From positions 124,001 to 188,000 of the forward strand of contig NZ_JNAO01000008.1 of the NCBI RefSeq assembly GCF_000760035.1: a stretch of DNA of 64,000 bases. The letters are read 5' to 3'. The notes under the pieces are model-generated. The model was given only the letters and a program-made list of their open reading frames with translations, was not told the DNA's origin and did no database searches. This document shows positions 29,792 to 40,942 of the stretch, in pieces. The DNA comes from Prochlorococcus marinus str. MIT 9314. Lineage in GTDB: Bacteria; Cyanobacteriota; Cyanobacteriia; PCC-6307; Cyanobiaceae. How positions within the stretch are numbered: position 1 is the first letter of the stretch; each line of letters opens with the position of its first letter. The translations under genes and the position numbers were made by a program.

Positions 29792-30805
29792 TTAGCCATT
29801 CCATTTAAGAATGTAACCACGCTCGCCAAGTATGAATCCTTTTTGATTATCTAAAGACTCCTTATCAAGAAAAACTATTTTTATATAGTTAGTAGGCAAT
29901 GCAGAAGCAAGAGGATCTGAATTCCAAGTTTCACCTTGATCTTTACTTACTATTAAAGTGCCATTACCACCGCCAGCCCATATGTCACCATTTGGATCCC
30001 ATCCCATATCTAAATAATTGTAACCATTAAGAATAGGGATAATAGGCTTTGACCAACTTTCTAGATTATTAGAATCTTCATTAAATCTAATTTCCGCACC
30101 TCTTGAAAGCATCCATAAACTTCCTTCTGGATTGAAACCAATGCTTTGCACTCTCTTACTACTTGCTCTTTGGTGAGCAATCCAAGTATTACTATCACTA
30201 TCAAGAGTAGAGAAGAAATTTCCAAGACTGCTTACGCTCACATAATCACCGCTAGATGTTCTTCTTAAATCTCTTATACCTCCCTGTTCCGAAGGATCTG
30301 ACACTTTTGCCTCCCATGTTTCACCGCTATTGGAAGTTTCATAAATAGCTGCTGAGGTTGTTGCCAATTGAGCAACTCCTTCATCAATAGTGGTAACTAA
30401 GAAAGGTTGGCCTGGTAACTTCCCAAGTGAAAGCCTAGTCCAATTTTTACCTTCATCTAAAGTATGCATTACAAGAGAGGGTTGCCCTATTAACCAACCT
30501 TCAGAACCCTTAAAATCGATATCGAGAAGGCGAAAGTTCTCTTCCGCAGAAATATCTAATGATCTTTTTTCCCATGTTTCACCACCATCAGTAGATTCCA
30601 TAATCAATCTGTTTGAGCCTACTAAAAACCCATGATTATCATCTATAAAATCAACATCTAAAGCATTAGCCTGATCTTCAAACTGAATTGTTTTCCAAGG
30701 GCTGCTTTCATTCATCTTGACGCCTGTAGATGAACAACTGCTTAAAACAAAACAGAGAACTACAGATAAAAGGAGGTTAGGAATACTGGTAAAAAAATTT
30801 TTCAT
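29792..30805 (-). CDS. ycf48: Photosystem II assembly factor Ycf48 (HCF136)
   Basis: The 337-aa product is the Ycf48/HCF136 assembly factor, which binds the newly made D1 protein in the lumen. An N-terminal signal ending VLSSCSS (about residues 18-25) is a lipoprotein-type signal with lipidation at the cysteine. The mature part is a seven-bladed propeller of Asp-box-like repeats, for example [25 protein letters not shown] and [12 protein letters not shown]. It is co-directional with, and upstream of, psbEFLJ and 9 bases downstream of rubredoxin. This ycf48-psbEFLJ order is conserved in cyanobacteria. Confidence 0.95.
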   Translation of the reverse strand: MKNFFTSIPNLLLSVVLCFVLSSCSSTGVKMNESSPWKTIQFEDQANALDVDFIDDNHGFLVGSNRLIMESTDGGETWEKRSLDISAEENFRLLDIDFKGSEGWLIGQPSLVMHTLDEGKNWTRLSLGKLPGQPFLVTTIDEGVAQLATTSAAIYETSNSGETWEAKVSDPSEQGGIRDLRRTSSGDYVSVSSLGNFFSTLDSDSNTWIAHQRASSKRVQSIGFNPEGSLWMLSRGAEIRFNEDSNNLESWSKPIIPILNGYNYLDMGWDPNGDIWAGGGNGTLIVSKDQGETWNSDPLASALPTNYIKIVFLDKESLDNQKGFILGERGYILKWNG

Positions 30806-30814
30806 TTAATTATT

Positions 30815-31243
30815 TTAATGCAAAGAGTACAAAGAAAGGAACATAGCAGCAGCAAACGCCAAACCTCCAAAAATCAATATATTTTTTTGTCCAGGAGGTA
30901 AACTATTAAATCCAAATCCATAAACTAAATTCTCTTCAAATCCACTAGGTTTTGCTCTAGATCCAATATCCTTATAAAAATTTTTACCGGCTCGACAAAC
31001 AGGGCAAGCAAAAGTATTCCCATCCAACTCTGAAAAAGGAGTATTTTTAGGTATGTTTAATTTTTTATTTCCTTCAGACGGATCATAAATGTATCCACAA
31101 CTTCTACATTCGAATCTATTTTGTTCTAAATTAAGAGTAGGTTGTTCAACATTTACTCCTGTGGAGTTTTCAGAAAGGTTTTCTTTCTGAGAGTCTTCAA
31201 CTATTTTGTTTTCCTCAGAGGCTGGTTGAATGTTTTCACTCAC
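30815..31243 (-). CDS. rubA: Membrane-anchored rubredoxin
   Basis: The 142-aa product has a rubredoxin domain at about residues 45-95. Its two iron-binding cysteine pairs are CRSCGYIYDP and CPVCRAGKN. The N-terminal 40 residues are acidic and disordered. A C-terminal hydrophobic helix (NILIFGGLAFAAAMFLSLY) anchors it in the membrane. RubA-type proteins are needed for photosystem assembly, and its place upstream of ycf48 and psbEFLJ fits that. It is divergent from ndhC. Confidence 0.94.
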   Translation of the reverse strand: MSENIQPASEENKIVEDSQKENLSENSTGVNVEQPTLNLEQNRFECRSCGYIYDPSEGNKKLNIPKNTPFSELDGNTFACPVCRAGKNFYKDIGSRAKPSGFEENLVYGFGFNSLPPGQKNILIFGGLAFAAAMFLSLYSLH

Positions 31244-31320
31244 GGTTTATTATTGTTCTTTAAGAACTTTAAAAGATTTTGCTTAATTAAGCGACTTTTA
31301 TTCAAAATTAATTTTTTAAG

Positions 31321-31683
31321 ATGTTTTTATTAACTGGCTATGAATACTTTTTAGGTTTCCTTCTAATTGCCGCAGCTGTTCCAGTATTAGCTCTAGTTAC
31401 TAATCTCATCGTTGCCCCAAAAGGCAGAACAGGGGAAAGAAAACTTACATATGAATCTGGAATGGAGCCTATTGGGGGAGCATGGATTCAATTTAATATT
31501 CGTTATTACATGTTTGCCTTGGTTTTCGTTATATTTGATGTTGAGACAGTATTCCTTTATCCTTGGGCTGTTGCCTTCAATAGATTAGGCTTATTAGCTT
31601 TTATTGAGGCTTTAATCTTCATAGCAATACTTGTTATTGCCTTAGCATACGCATGGAGAAAAGGTGCTTTAGAATGGAGTTAA
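31321..31683 (+). CDS. ndhC: NAD(P)H-quinone oxidoreductase subunit 3
   Basis: The 120-aa product is NdhC, a three-helix subunit of the thylakoid NDH-1 complex. The conserved loop [14 protein letters not shown] (about residues 42-55) and the segment [15 protein letters not shown] (about 73-87) are visible. It is the first gene of ndhC-K-J, with a 4-base gap before ndhK. Confidence 0.97.
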   Translation: MFLLTGYEYFLGFLLIAAAVPVLALVTNLIVAPKGRTGERKLTYESGMEPIGGAWIQFNIRYYMFALVFVIFDVETVFLYPWAVAFNRLGLLAFIEALIFIAILVIALAYAWRKGALEWS

Positions 31684-31687
31684 AAAA

Positions 31688-32422
31688 TTGAATCCACAAT
31701 TATCCCCAAAAGCAATAAGAGAAATTCGAGAAGGGACTTGCAACCCTCTTGGGGCACCCCAAGTTACTACAGATTTAAGCGAAAATATTATATTGACAAG
31801 CTTAGACGATCTTCATAATTGGGCCAGACTAAGCAGTCTATGGCCTCTCTTGTACGGAACTGCTTGTTGTTTTATAGAATTTGCTGCCTTAATTGGATCA
31901 AGATTTGATTTTGATAGATTTGGATTAGTACCTAGAAGCTCACCACGGCAAGCAGATCTAATAATAGTTGCAGGGACAGTAACAATGAAGATGGCACCCG
32001 CGCTTGTAAGACTTTATGAACAAATGCCTGAACCAAAATATGTGATTGCCATGGGTGCTTGCACAATCACAGGCGGAATGTTCAGCGCAGATTCTACAAC
32101 TGCTGTAAGAGGAGTTGATAAATTGATACCAGTTGATTTATACCTTCCAGGATGTCCACCAAGACCAGAAGCAATTTTTGATGCTGTTATTAAATTAAGA
32201 AAAAAAGTTGGTAATGAATCAATTTTAGAGCGCACAAAAACAGAGCAAACCCACAGATACATAACATCTGATCATGAAATGAATCTCGTTTTCTCTGAAA
32301 ATACAGGTGAATATCTAAACAAAACTTCAGCTAACGTAATAACCCCTTCCAAAAAAGAAAAAATAACCGAATTACCTGAAAATACCGAAAAAACTAAAAT
32401 TATTAATCCTGTAGAAGATTGA
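31688..32422 (+). CDS. ndhK: NAD(P)H-quinone oxidoreductase subunit K
   Basis: The 244-aa product is NdhK, which carries the N2 4Fe-4S cluster of NDH-1. Its ligands lie in the adjacent cysteines of [11 protein letters not shown] (near residue 60), GACTITGG (near 125) and [10 protein letters not shown] (near 156). It starts at a TTG at 31688 as [16 protein letters not shown]. The last 50 residues are a polar extension. Its stop overlaps the ndhJ ATG by one base (TGATG). Confidence 0.96.
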   Translation: MNPQLSPKAIREIREGTCNPLGAPQVTTDLSENIILTSLDDLHNWARLSSLWPLLYGTACCFIEFAALIGSRFDFDRFGLVPRSSPRQADLIIVAGTVTMKMAPALVRLYEQMPEPKYVIAMGACTITGGMFSADSTTAVRGVDKLIPVDLYLPGCPPRPEAIFDAVIKLRKKVGNESILERTKTEQTHRYITSDHEMNLVFSENTGEYLNKTSANVITPSKKEKITELPENTEKTKIINPVED

Positions 32423-32952
32423 TGGAAAAAGACGGTACAGCCACATCCTCAGATACTTTAATAGAAAAAGAAGGGTTTATAAGCCAATCTTTGTCTAAAG
32501 ATGGAATTCCAAATCAATCTTTATCTGATGATCACATAGGAATTGAAAACATTTCTGTGGAACCTAGCAAATTATATGAAGCAGTATCTGCCTTAAGAAG
32601 TTACGGTTTTAATTATCTCCAATGTCAAGGAGGATATGATGAGGGACCAGGAAAAAATCTCGTGAGTTTCTACCATTTTATAACTGTTGATGATTTACAA
32701 AAAATTGAAAAAATTAAAGAAGTCAGATTAAAAGTTTTCCTAAAAAGAGATTCTGATTTATCAATCCCTAGTTTGTATAAAATTTTTAAAGGAAGTGATT
32801 GGCAAGAAAGAGAAACTTTTGATATGTATGGAATAAATTTTATTGATCATCCAAATCCCAAAAGACTATTAATGCCCGAAGATTGGAGAGGATGGCCATT
32901 AAGGAAAGATTATATTCAGCCAGATTTCTACGAACTTCAAGATGCTTATTAA
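32422..32952 (+). CDS. ndhJ: NAD(P)H-quinone oxidoreductase subunit J
   Basis: The 176-aa product is NdhJ of the NDH-1 peripheral arm. The family signature is in [20 protein letters not shown] followed by [16 protein letters not shown] near residues 130-165. The first 45 residues are an unconserved polar extension. I chose the ATG overlapping the ndhK stop (TGATG) over a TTG three bases earlier. Its 3' end overlaps the facing yvcK gene by 4 bases. Confidence 0.96.
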   Translation: MEKDGTATSSDTLIEKEGFISQSLSKDGIPNQSLSDDHIGIENISVEPSKLYEAVSALRSYGFNYLQCQGGYDEGPGKNLVSFYHFITVDDLQKIEKIKEVRLKVFLKRDSDLSIPSLYKIFKGSDWQERETFDMYGINFIDHPNPKRLLMPEDWRGWPLRKDYIQPDFYELQDAY

Positions 32953-34334
32953 TTTAATTTTTTTAATTTTCTGTATATAAACATAACTGCTCTTGCAAGT
33001 CTCCTTGGATCATGTCTAAGAGTTGGAGTTATTCTTCTTGAATACAATGGTGCTTGCAAAACATAATAACCCTCAGATAATAATTTTTCTTTATTACATT
33101 GGACAGGCTCTGCCCCTCTACTTTCGTAATAGTCTACTAATGGAGATTTTTCGAATTGAGTCTGAGATAATATTGAGTTAAAAATTCGAGTATTAACTCC
33201 AAAATTTGATAATTGTTTTTCTATTGCTTTGATATGTTGATAGACATCGAGTCCATCTGTTTCTCCAGGCTGAGTCATCAAATTACTTATATAAATTTTA
33301 GGAGCATTACTTTGCAATAAAGCATCTACTATCTCTGGTACTAAAAGATTAGGCAATAAAGAGGTGTATAGACTACCTGGGCCGAGAACAATTAAATCAG
33401 CTTCTTTTATAGATTCAAGAGCACTTGGTAGAGCTGATGGATTTTCTGGTAAGTAACCAATTCTCGAAATTAATTTTTTTGATTTACTGATCTTGCTTTC
33501 ACCATAAATTTTTTCACCATCTTCTAATTCGGCCCACAACATAACATCAATATTTGTTGCAGGTAAAACTTGACCTTGTACGGCCAAAACCTTACTAGAG
33601 GCTTGAACTGCTTTTTCTAAACTGCCTGTAATTGTTGTTAAAGCTGACAAGAATAGATTTCCAAAACTATGACCTTCGAGACCACTTCCCCCTGAAAATC
33701 TGTACTGAAATAATCTTGTTAAAGTAGGTTCTTCGTTTGATAAGGCTGCCAAACAATTTCTAATATCTCCTGGAGGTTGTACACCTAATTGTTTTCTGAG
33801 AATTCCACTACTTCCACCATCATCAGACACAGTTACGATTGCTGTAATATTGCTACTGTAATTTTTTAAGCCTTTCAGTAAAGTCGATAATCCTGTACCG
33901 CCCCCAATTGCAACAATATTTGGACCTCTATTTAATTTACTTTTAACTCTTAATGCATCAACTAAATATGTATCTTTTTCTGGAACAAGCGCTTTTTGAA
34001 TAGCATTAATACTTCTATTTTGTCCAATCCCGATTAATATTAATCCAATAAAAAAAATCAATGGTCCCATTAATGAAACAGGCAAAATACGTGTTAAACC
34101 TGTTATTACCCCAAAAAAGATTTCAATAAGCCAATAGAGCGGTCTTAAATTTGTCCAAATTACCAAGCCAAATAATGTAGTCAAAAATCCTATCGCCGAT
34201 GTAAGCATCCATCTTTTTATTACCAGTCCTGGCAAAAGCCAACTCAAAATTCTTAAGATTTTGTTTAACAAGACAAAATTAGTCTTTTTAAAGTTTTTAT
34301 AGTACCTTCTTACCCTTTTTTTACGCTTATTCAT
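32949..34334 (-). CDS. YvcK/CofD-like protein with membrane segments
   Basis: The 461-aa product has a C-terminal YvcK/CofD-like domain from about residue 135. The nucleotide-binding [18 protein letters not shown] (about 134-151) is followed by [17 protein letters not shown] (about 166-182) and [10 protein letters not shown]. The N-terminal 125 residues contain two or three hydrophobic segments (for example [10 protein letters not shown] and [17 protein letters not shown]). Bacterial YvcK proteins bind UDP-sugars and link carbon source to cell-wall growth; the membrane-anchored form is usual in cyanobacteria. Its role here is inferred from the family. Confidence 0.88.
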   Translation of the reverse strand: MNKRKKRVRRYYKNFKKTNFVLLNKILRILSWLLPGLVIKRWMLTSAIGFLTTLFGLVIWTNLRPLYWLIEIFFGVITGLTRILPVSLMGPLIFFIGLILIGIGQNRSINAIQKALVPEKDTYLVDALRVKSKLNRGPNIVAIGGGTGLSTLLKGLKNYSSNITAIVTVSDDGGSSGILRKQLGVQPPGDIRNCLAALSNEEPTLTRLFQYRFSGGSGLEGHSFGNLFLSALTTITGSLEKAVQASSKVLAVQGQVLPATNIDVMLWAELEDGEKIYGESKISKSKKLISRIGYLPENPSALPSALESIKEADLIVLGPGSLYTSLLPNLLVPEIVDALLQSNAPKIYISNLMTQPGETDGLDVYQHIKAIEKQLSNFGVNTRIFNSILSQTQFEKSPLVDYYESRGAEPVQCNKEKLLSEGYYVLQAPLYSRRITPTLRHDPRRLARAVMFIYRKLKKLN

Positions 34335-34464
34335 TAAAAAACCTCTTAAATTATTTTTCTCAAATTTCTAGACTATATAAAATCATTATAAATCAAATTC
34401 ATACATCCTTTTTTTATTTCTAAAAATAGGCAAAATAAAATATATAGATGTTTTTATATAAGTT

Positions 34465-35250
34465 TTGAAAAAATCAAAGCATGCAGTTGAAACAAAAAAC
34501 CTCTCAATAAGCTGGGGGGAAGTTAATGTGCTTAATCAAATAAATTTTGAACTTAATGATGGAGAAAAATTAGCTATTGTTGGCCCCTCAGGTTCTGGTA
34601 AATCAACCATATTAAAAATATTAGCAGGACTAATTTTACCTACCAAAGGAGAATTAAGAATATTTGGTGAGAAGCAAACATATTTGAGATTAGATCAAAA
34701 TAATCCACCTGATGTAAGACTAGTTTTTCAGAACCCGGCTTTATTAGGATCTTTAACTATTGAAGAAAATGTTGGCTTTCTCCTTAAGAGAAATAAAAAC
34801 CTATCTAAAAATTTAATTCACGAAATAGTATGTGAATGCTTAGCTGAAGTAGGATTATTTAATGTTGAGAATAAACTCCCAAATGAATTAAGTGGAGGCA
34901 TGCAAAAAAGAGTGAGCTTTGCTAGAGCTTTAATTACTGATCAAACTCTTACTACAAAAACTAAACCCTTATTACTTTTTGATGAACCAACTGCAGGCTT
35001 AGATCCAATTGCCTCATCAAGAATTGAAGATTTAATTAATAAAACAAATGATAAAGCTAGCGGATCATCTATTGTGGTTAGCCATGTTCTTAGTACTATA
35101 GAAAGGACTTCAGATAAAGTTTTAATGCTTTATGGGGGTAAATTTAGATGGGCAGGTTCAATCGATGAATTTAAAGAGAGTAATGACCCCTATGTATTTC
35201 AATTTAGGAATGGAAAACTCGATGGTCCAATGCAACCCAAAGACATTTAG
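34465..35250 (+). CDS. ABC transporter ATP-binding protein, MlaF-like
   Basis: The 261-aa product is an ABC ATPase. Walker A is GPSGSGKSTILKIL (about residues 39-52), the signature is LSGGMQKRVSFARAL (about 144-158), and Walker B is LLLFDEPTAGLDP (about 170-182). The sequence type and its neighbour, an MCE/MlaD protein 5 bases downstream, point to a lipid transporter of the Mla/TGD type. The permease MlaE is not adjacent and must be elsewhere. It starts at a TTG at 34465. Confidence 0.88.
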   Translation: MKKSKHAVETKNLSISWGEVNVLNQINFELNDGEKLAIVGPSGSGKSTILKILAGLILPTKGELRIFGEKQTYLRLDQNNPPDVRLVFQNPALLGSLTIEENVGFLLKRNKNLSKNLIHEIVCECLAEVGLFNVENKLPNELSGGMQKRVSFARALITDQTLTTKTKPLLLFDEPTAGLDPIASSRIEDLINKTNDKASGSSIVVSHVLSTIERTSDKVLMLYGGKFRWAGSIDEFKESNDPYVFQFRNGKLDGPMQPKDI

Positions 35251-35255
35251 ATATT

Positions 35256-36101
35256 ATGCGTAGAAGCTTACGAGATTCAATAGTTGGGTTTTCCTTATTA
35301 GGGGGAATTTTAATATTCACATTTTTTTCTTTCTGGCTCAGAGGAGTAAGATTATCTTCAAAAAATTGGTACCTTTTTGCAGAATTTAATAACGCAAGCG
35401 GTTTATCAAAAAAATCTCCAGTTACTTACAGAGGAATTTTAGTAGGATCGATAGAAGATATCTTGTTTACGAACGAATCAATTAAAGCAAAAATAGTTTT
35501 AAATAATCCTGAAATTATTCTTCCTAGGCCAGCATTTGCAAGGGTAGTTACAAATTCTTTCCTTGGAGGAGATGTTCAAGTCGCTTTAGAAACTAGTGAT
35601 AAGACAATTCCCAAAAACATTGCAAAACCTATATCCGAAAAATGCGATACCAAGTTAATTATTTGTCAGGGAGATACTATCACTGGTAAACAACTATCAA
35701 GTCTCTCAAATATAACTAATAGAATTAGCCAACTTCTAAAAGAAACAAATCAAGAAAACTTAATTGAGAACATCGTGAACTCAATTGACCAGTTTGATAG
35801 CACGCAAGAAAATCTTGATGAATTAATTTATTTGTCCAAACAAGAATTACAAAGAATTGAACCTCTAATAAAAGAAATTACAATTGCTGCTAATCATTTG
35901 AATAACATTTTGTCTACTATTGATGACAAAGAAACCCTTAATGATATTAAATTGACAATTAATGCTGCTAGGTCTATCTCAACCAAAATAGATGATATGA
36001 GTGATGATTTTAAAAAATTAACACAAGATAAAGAATTAACTAAATCTATAAGAGATCTAACGATTGGACTTTCAAAATTCCTTAACGAAATTTACCCATA
36101 A
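35256..36101 (+). CDS. MCE-domain (MlaD-like) lipid-transport protein
   Basis: The 281-aa product has one N-terminal membrane helix (about residues 10-28), then an MCE domain (about 38-115) with NNASGLSKKSPVTYRGILVG, and a long helical C-terminal part (about 140-280). This matches MlaD/TGD2-type proteins that form periplasmic hexamers for phospholipid transfer between inner and outer membranes. It is probably co-transcribed with the ATPase just upstream. The substrate is inferred from the family. Confidence 0.87.
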   Translation: MRRSLRDSIVGFSLLGGILIFTFFSFWLRGVRLSSKNWYLFAEFNNASGLSKKSPVTYRGILVGSIEDILFTNESIKAKIVLNNPEIILPRPAFARVVTNSFLGGDVQVALETSDKTIPKNIAKPISEKCDTKLIICQGDTITGKQLSSLSNITNRISQLLKETNQENLIENIVNSIDQFDSTQENLDELIYLSKQELQRIEPLIKEITIAANHLNNILSTIDDKETLNDIKLTINAARSISTKIDDMSDDFKKLTQDKELTKSIRDLTIGLSKFLNEIYP

Positions 36102-36108
36102 GAAATAT

Positions 36109-38286
36109 TTAGAATTCATTTATTGCATTTAAAGCCATAGCTGCGATTGCTTTATCTGTAGCTTTTGGCAGTTGAACATATTTACCTTGAGCTGCCTCTG
36201 CTAATTCTTTACCAAATCCACTCGCTATAAATTTTCTCTCTGTATCAATAACTAAAAGTTTTATTCCAAGCATGGGATATTTTGCAGCGATATCAAGAAC
36301 CTCTTGTTTTAAATTGATATTTTCATTATCTTTTCCTTCAACCTCATTTTGTCCTAGAGATAATCCTAATGGTACATTTCCTCTGCCATCAGTAATCCCC
36401 ACAACAATCACTTGACCTATATCTCCTGTTGAAAGAGCATTTTTTGCTACTTTTGCTGATTGTGTTAGTCCATGTGCCAAAGGAGATCCTCCACCACAAG
36501 GCATTGTTTCCAATCTTCTTTTTGCAGCAGTTATTGATCTTGTTGGTGGCAAAAGCACTTCGGCCTGATTACCTCTAAAAGGAATAAGAGCTACTTCATC
36601 TCTATTCTCATATGCCTCTGTTAAAAGTCTTATGACAGCACCTTTGGCACTTTGCATTCTATTTAAAGCCATTGAGCCACTAGCATCAACTAGGAAAATT
36701 ACTAAAGCTCCCGCCTTTTTTTGAAGAAGCTTTGCCCTAAAATCATTTTCTTCAATAATTATGGATTTATTGGGATTCCTTAATCTTCTTGATTTTTGAT
36801 AAGGAGCGGCAGCTCGTAATGTTGCATCTACAGCAATTCTTTTGACTTTACCTCTTGGAATTATGGGTTTTACATATCTTCCTCTACTGTCACTAAATAT
36901 GACTGATCTACTACCACTATTCCCTGCTTTTGCCTTAGCTGATGAAAAAAGCAATAAATCAGGATCAACATTACATGCCTCAGGATCAAGTATGAATTCT
37001 TCAGGTATTTCGGGAGTAGATTCTTCTTCTCCATCAGAATTATCTTCTTCTTGTTCTTGGTCTTGCTCATTATCATTTTCACTAGTTTCAGGTTCAGACT
37101 CTTCATTGTTTGATTGAGGTGGGGGTGGTGGACTCTGATCCTCTGGAGGTGGTGGTTGAATATCATCATCTTCTGGAGGTATTTGCATTGCTCGTGGAAG
37201 AATGACTAACCTTACTGCTACTTTTAGGTCTTCAGAATTTACATTCTCATCGCCTCTAAGAGCTGCATTAGCCTTTGCTACTTTCACTGCAAATAATTCT
37301 GACCTATGCCCTTCTACTCCTCCTCTAAGAGCTTCGTTCACTAAATAGGTTATTTGCTCTTTTGTTATCTTGACATCCTTTAACCATTGCCTTGCCAAAA
37401 TTAATTGAGTGGATAAATTATCAGATTCTTCCGACCATTTTTCTGAAAATTTAATATTATTTTCTGCGTGGGATAAAACAGATTTTGTAATCTCAACTCT
37501 TTGAGCATTATCAATAGATTGATCTGCGGAAAGCACGATGGCAAAACGATCTAAAACATGATCTCTTAGGGCACCTTCTTCAGGATTATAAGTTGCTATT
37601 AAAAGTGACTTACAAGGATGAGAAAGGCTTAAACCATCTCTTTCAATATTATTTTTCTCTCTACCTGTGGCTTCAAGAATTAAATTCACAATGCCATCAT
37701 CCAATAAATTTATATCGTCTACATAAAGAACACCTCTATGAGCCTCTGCTAAAATTCCAGGTTGAAAAACTTGTTCCCCCGTACTTAAAGATGCAGCAAC
37801 ATCAATTGATCCAACAAGCCTGTCTTCAGTTATGCCAATAGGAACTTGAATAAATGGGGCCTCTCTTACTTTTTTTGGAATTTCTTCAATTTGATTCAAA
37901 TAATCACTTCCAATTACCTGCTCCAACAATTTATTAGTACTAATATCCCATTCCTCTGGTTTATCTGGATCTAGGTTCCTGCCAATAGGTCTTAATGAAA
38001 TTCCACTATTTTTCTCAGTTAGCTTTTCCAGTATTAATTCATTATCTAATACCTCAATAGGAGGAAGTAAAGTATGTAAACCCCTTGCTAATACTGACTT
38101 ACCAGTACCTCTTCCGCCAGCAATAATCACTCCCCCTAAACTGGGATCAACTGCTGCCAAGAGTAAAGATAATTTCAATAAGCTATGACCTGTAATTGCT
38201 GCCAAAGGGAAAGCTCTAAAAGAATCCTTTGACTTCATTAAATCTTTTATTTCTTCTTTTTCTTTTAACTCGGGGTTCAAAATCAC
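36109..38286 (-). CDS. chlD: Magnesium chelatase subunit D
   Basis: The 725-aa product is ChlD, which with ChlI and ChlH inserts Mg2+ into protoporphyrin IX, the first committed step of chlorophyll synthesis. The N-terminal AAA+ domain has [20 protein letters not shown] (about residues 57-76). A low-complexity linker rich in Pro, Glu, Asp and Gln (about 372-425) joins it to a C-terminal VWA domain with the metal-site motif [13 protein letters not shown] (about 531-543). The length is close to the family norm. It is divergent from folK by about 37 bases. Confidence 0.97.
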   Translation of the reverse strand: MILNPELKEKEEIKDLMKSKDSFRAFPLAAITGHSLLKLSLLLAAVDPSLGGVIIAGGRGTGKSVLARGLHTLLPPIEVLDNELILEKLTEKNSGISLRPIGRNLDPDKPEEWDISTNKLLEQVIGSDYLNQIEEIPKKVREAPFIQVPIGITEDRLVGSIDVAASLSTGEQVFQPGILAEAHRGVLYVDDINLLDDGIVNLILEATGREKNNIERDGLSLSHPCKSLLIATYNPEEGALRDHVLDRFAIVLSADQSIDNAQRVEITKSVLSHAENNIKFSEKWSEESDNLSTQLILARQWLKDVKITKEQITYLVNEALRGGVEGHRSELFAVKVAKANAALRGDENVNSEDLKVAVRLVILPRAMQIPPEDDDIQPPPPEDQSPPPPPQSNNEESEPETSENDNEQDQEQEEDNSDGEEESTPEIPEEFILDPEACNVDPDLLLFSSAKAKAGNSGSRSVIFSDSRGRYVKPIIPRGKVKRIAVDATLRAAAPYQKSRRLRNPNKSIIIEENDFRAKLLQKKAGALVIFLVDASGSMALNRMQSAKGAVIRLLTEAYENRDEVALIPFRGNQAEVLLPPTRSITAAKRRLETMPCGGGSPLAHGLTQSAKVAKNALSTGDIGQVIVVGITDGRGNVPLGLSLGQNEVEGKDNENINLKQEVLDIAAKYPMLGIKLLVIDTERKFIASGFGKELAEAAQGKYVQLPKATDKAIAAMALNAINEF

Positions 38287-38322
38287 TTTAAAAATGCCTG
38301 ATATAGAATTTATCCAATAACT

Positions 38323-38901
38323 TTGTTTTTTGTAGTGGAATTATCAAATCTTAATATCAAAAATGGACTATGTATATCCCTCGGAGCAAATATTGATAGT
38401 AAATTCGGAAGCCCTCTTGAGTCACTATTAATTTGCAAACCAAAAATAGAGGAAATAATAAATGAGTGGGGAGATAGTTCTAACAAAAAAAAAGAAGAGA
38501 AAAAAAAATTTCATGCAAACTTTTTTTGGTCTTCAATTTATGAGACATTACCTCATGGTGTTGAAAATGAGCAGCCAAACTATTTAAACACTCTGTTACT
38601 TATAAAAAGTAATTCTTTCCCAAAACCATCAAATAAAAACGCAAAATTACTTTTAAAAGAGCTAAAAAAGTTAGAGAGATTTTTCGGACGAGAAGAGACC
38701 CCAAAGGGTAAGAAATGGCTATCAAGATGTCTCGATTTAGATATTCTTTGGTGGGAAGATTTTCATATGTTTGAGGAGGAATTAACATTACCTCACCCTA
38801 GATTCATGAATCGGAATTTCGTTATTACACCACTATCTGAAATCTTAAGTAGAAGCCAAAAAATCACAAAGTTTGATGACCCAAAATGGTCTATTTATTA
38901 A
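38323..38901 (+). CDS. folK: 2-amino-4-hydroxy-6-hydroxymethyldihydropteridine pyrophosphokinase
   Basis: The 192-aa product is HPPK, which pyrophosphorylates the pterin in folate synthesis. Family segments are [12 protein letters not shown] (about residues 19-30), [25 protein letters not shown] (in two parts, about 108-132), and [14 protein letters not shown] followed by [19 protein letters not shown] (about 136-173). The start is uncertain: TTG at 38323 or GTG at 38335; neither changes the conserved core. Confidence 0.9.
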   Translation: MFFVVELSNLNIKNGLCISLGANIDSKFGSPLESLLICKPKIEEIINEWGDSSNKKKEEKKKFHANFFWSSIYETLPHGVENEQPNYLNTLLLIKSNSFPKPSNKNAKLLLKELKKLERFFGREETPKGKKWLSRCLDLDILWWEDFHMFEEELTLPHPRFMNRNFVITPLSEILSRSQKITKFDDPKWSIY

Positions 38902-38948
38902 TTTACAAAACCAAAAAATAACTGTTAGGCTATTTTTATTTAAAAATT

Positions 38949-39512
38949 ATGGGCAACAAAAACCTTAAAAAAAAATCCATTTTTAAAGAAAAAATATCTG
39001 AGTTAAAGTCAAAAAAATTTAGTTTCGAAATAAATAGAATTGAGCTTCCAAATGGACATGAAGGTGAATATGGATACATTAAGCATCCCGGTGCAGCATT
39101 AGCCGTACCTATTACAAAAGACAATAAAGTTATCATTCTTCGGCAATATAGATTTGCTGTTTCAAGGTATTTATTAGAATTTCCAGCAGGCACATTAGAA
39201 ATAGGTGAAACACCTATTAATTCAATTAAAAGAGAAATACAAGAAGAAACTGGATTTAGTGCAAACAAATGGGATGAACTAGGAACTCTTGTCCCAGCTC
39301 CTGGTTATGCAGATGAGGAAATTTATTTATTTTTAGCACGTGATTTGAGCAAACTAAATTCCGAGGTTAAAGGAGATTTAGATGAAGATATAGAAGTATT
39401 AATTTTAGATCCGAAGGAACTAGATAATCTTATCTCTAGTGGGGATGAGATTCTTGACGCAAAAACTGTGACCGCATGGTACAGGGCTAAACAATTTTTA
39501 GAAAAATTATGA
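38949..39512 (+). CDS. NUDIX hydrolase, ADP-ribose pyrophosphatase-like
   Basis: The 187-aa product has a NUDIX box with the pattern G-x5-E-x7-REU-x-EE-x-GF, visible as AGTLEIGETPINSIKREIQ followed by EETGF (about residues 79-102). The upstream HPGAALAVPITKDNKVIILRQYR type and the later PAPGYADEEIYLFLA are typical of ADP-ribose/ADP-sugar pyrophosphatases. The substrate is inferred. Its stop codon overlaps the start of the photolyase gene (ATGA). Confidence 0.87.
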   Translation: MGNKNLKKKSIFKEKISELKSKKFSFEINRIELPNGHEGEYGYIKHPGAALAVPITKDNKVIILRQYRFAVSRYLLEFPAGTLEIGETPINSIKREIQEETGFSANKWDELGTLVPAPGYADEEIYLFLARDLSKLNSEVKGDLDEDIEVLILDPKELDNLISSGDEILDAKTVTAWYRAKQFLEKL

Positions 39513-40942
39513 ATAAACCTAGAATACTTTTTTGGCATAGAAAAGATTTAAGAATATTTGACAATAAAGCTTTAATCAAAGCATTTTCATTATCAAATGC
39601 TATTACTTCAACTTACATATTTGATAAAAATTACCCACACGATTTCAATGCAAGTTCAAGAGCTTGGTTTCTAGGAAATTCGCTTCAAGAATTAGGAAAT
39701 AATTGGAAAAAAATGGGTAGTAGATTAGTTATTAAAGAAGGAGATCCGGTATTAATAATTCCTCAATTAGCAAAAAAAATAGATGCTAAATTTGTTTTTT
39801 GGAATAGATCAATTGAACCTTATGAGATTAATCGCGATTTAAAAATAAAAAAAAATTTAGAAGAACAAAATATTAAAGTTATTGAAACTTGGGATCACTT
39901 ATTAGTAGAACCTTTAAAAATATTTTCCGGAAATAATAAACCTTATTCAGTTTATGGCCCTTTTTATAAAAACCTTAAATCAAAAATGAATTTATTAGGT
40001 CCATATGACCAAGATAAAGTTGTTTTCCAGTTTAAAGATATAGAAAATAAATTGAAAGATAAGACAATAAATTCATCTGATTCGGTTCTAGAGAAATTTA
40101 TCATAAATATCAAATTTCCTAGTTCGAATATTTGTCCATGTAGACCTGGAGAGAATGCTGCAGAAACATTATTAGAAAACTTCATTAACGATAAAAAAAT
40201 ATATTCTTATAATTCTGCACGAGATTTTCCTTCTCATAATGGGACATCTTTTCTAAGTGCATCTCTCAGATTCGGCACAATTAGCATTAGAAAAATTTGG
40301 AACGCCACATTAAATTTAAATTCAGATTTTGCAAATCAAGGAAATTATCTATCGATCGAAACTTGGCAAAAAGAACTTGTTTGGCGTGAATTTTATCAAC
40401 ATTGCTTATTTCATTTCCCTGAGCTTGAAAAAGGTCCATATAGAAAAAAATGGGATCACTTTCCATGGCAAAACAATAATGAATGGTTTCAGCATTGGAG
40501 CAACGGAGAGACCGGAGTACCTATAGTTGATGCTGCAATGCGTCAACTAAATAGTACTGGCTGGATGCATAACAGATGTAGGATGATAGTCGCTTCATTT
40601 CTGGTAAAAGATCTTATATGCAACTGGCAAATGGGCGAGAAAAAATTTATGGAGACTTTGGTTGATGGAGACTTAGCTGCAAATAATGGGGGATGGCAGT
40701 GGAGCGCCAGTAGCGGCATGGATCCAAAACCTCTTAGAATTTTTAATCCATATACCCAAGCAAAAAAATTTGATCCTATTTGCGAATATATAAAATATTG
40801 GATTCCTGAATTATCTAAAGTGTCAAATTCAGAATTATTAAATGGGGATATATCTAATTTAGAAAAAAATAATTATTCAAGCCCTATTGTCAATCACAAC
40901 ATGCAGCAAAGATTATTTAAATCACTTTATGCTGAAATTTGA
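39509..40942 (+). CDS. phr: Deoxyribodipyrimidine photolyase (class I)
   Basis: The 477-aa product is a cryptochrome/photolyase family protein. The N-terminal Rossmann-like antenna domain begins RILFWHRKDLRIFDNKAL. The FAD-binding half has WQKELVWREFYQHCLFHFPEL (in parts, about residues 286-306), TGVPIVDAAMRQLNSTGWMHNR (about 335-356) and DLAANNGGWQW (about 389-399), the NGGWQW region matching CPD photolyases. It likely repairs UV-induced cyclobutane dimers using light, useful in surface waters. It overlaps the NUDIX gene by 4 bases and the facing aminotransferase by 16 bases. Confidence 0.92.
   Translation: MNKPRILFWHRKDLRIFDNKALIKAFSLSNAITSTYIFDKNYPHDFNASSRAWFLGNSLQELGNNWKKMGSRLVIKEGDPVLIIPQLAKKIDAKFVFWNRSIEPYEINRDLKIKKNLEEQNIKVIETWDHLLVEPLKIFSGNNKPYSVYGPFYKNLKSKMNLLGPYDQDKVVFQFKDIENKLKDKTINSSDSVLEKFIINIKFPSSNICPCRPGENAAETLLENFINDKKIYSYNSARDFPSHNGTSFLSASLRFGTISIRKIWNATLNLNSDFANQGNYLSIETWQKELVWREFYQHCLFHFPELEKGPYRKKWDHFPWQNNNEWFQHWSNGETGVPIVDAAMRQLNSTGWMHNRCRMIVASFLVKDLICNWQMGEKKFMETLVDGDLAANNGGWQWSASSGMDPKPLRIFNPYTQAKKFDPICEYIKYWIPELSKVSNSELLNGDISNLEKNNYSSPIVNHNMQQRLFKSLYAEI

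Noticed and set aside
36842-37169. Frames of 90-100 codons overlapping chlD
   Set aside because: They are shadows of the low-complexity acidic linker of chlD in other frames and have no start signal.
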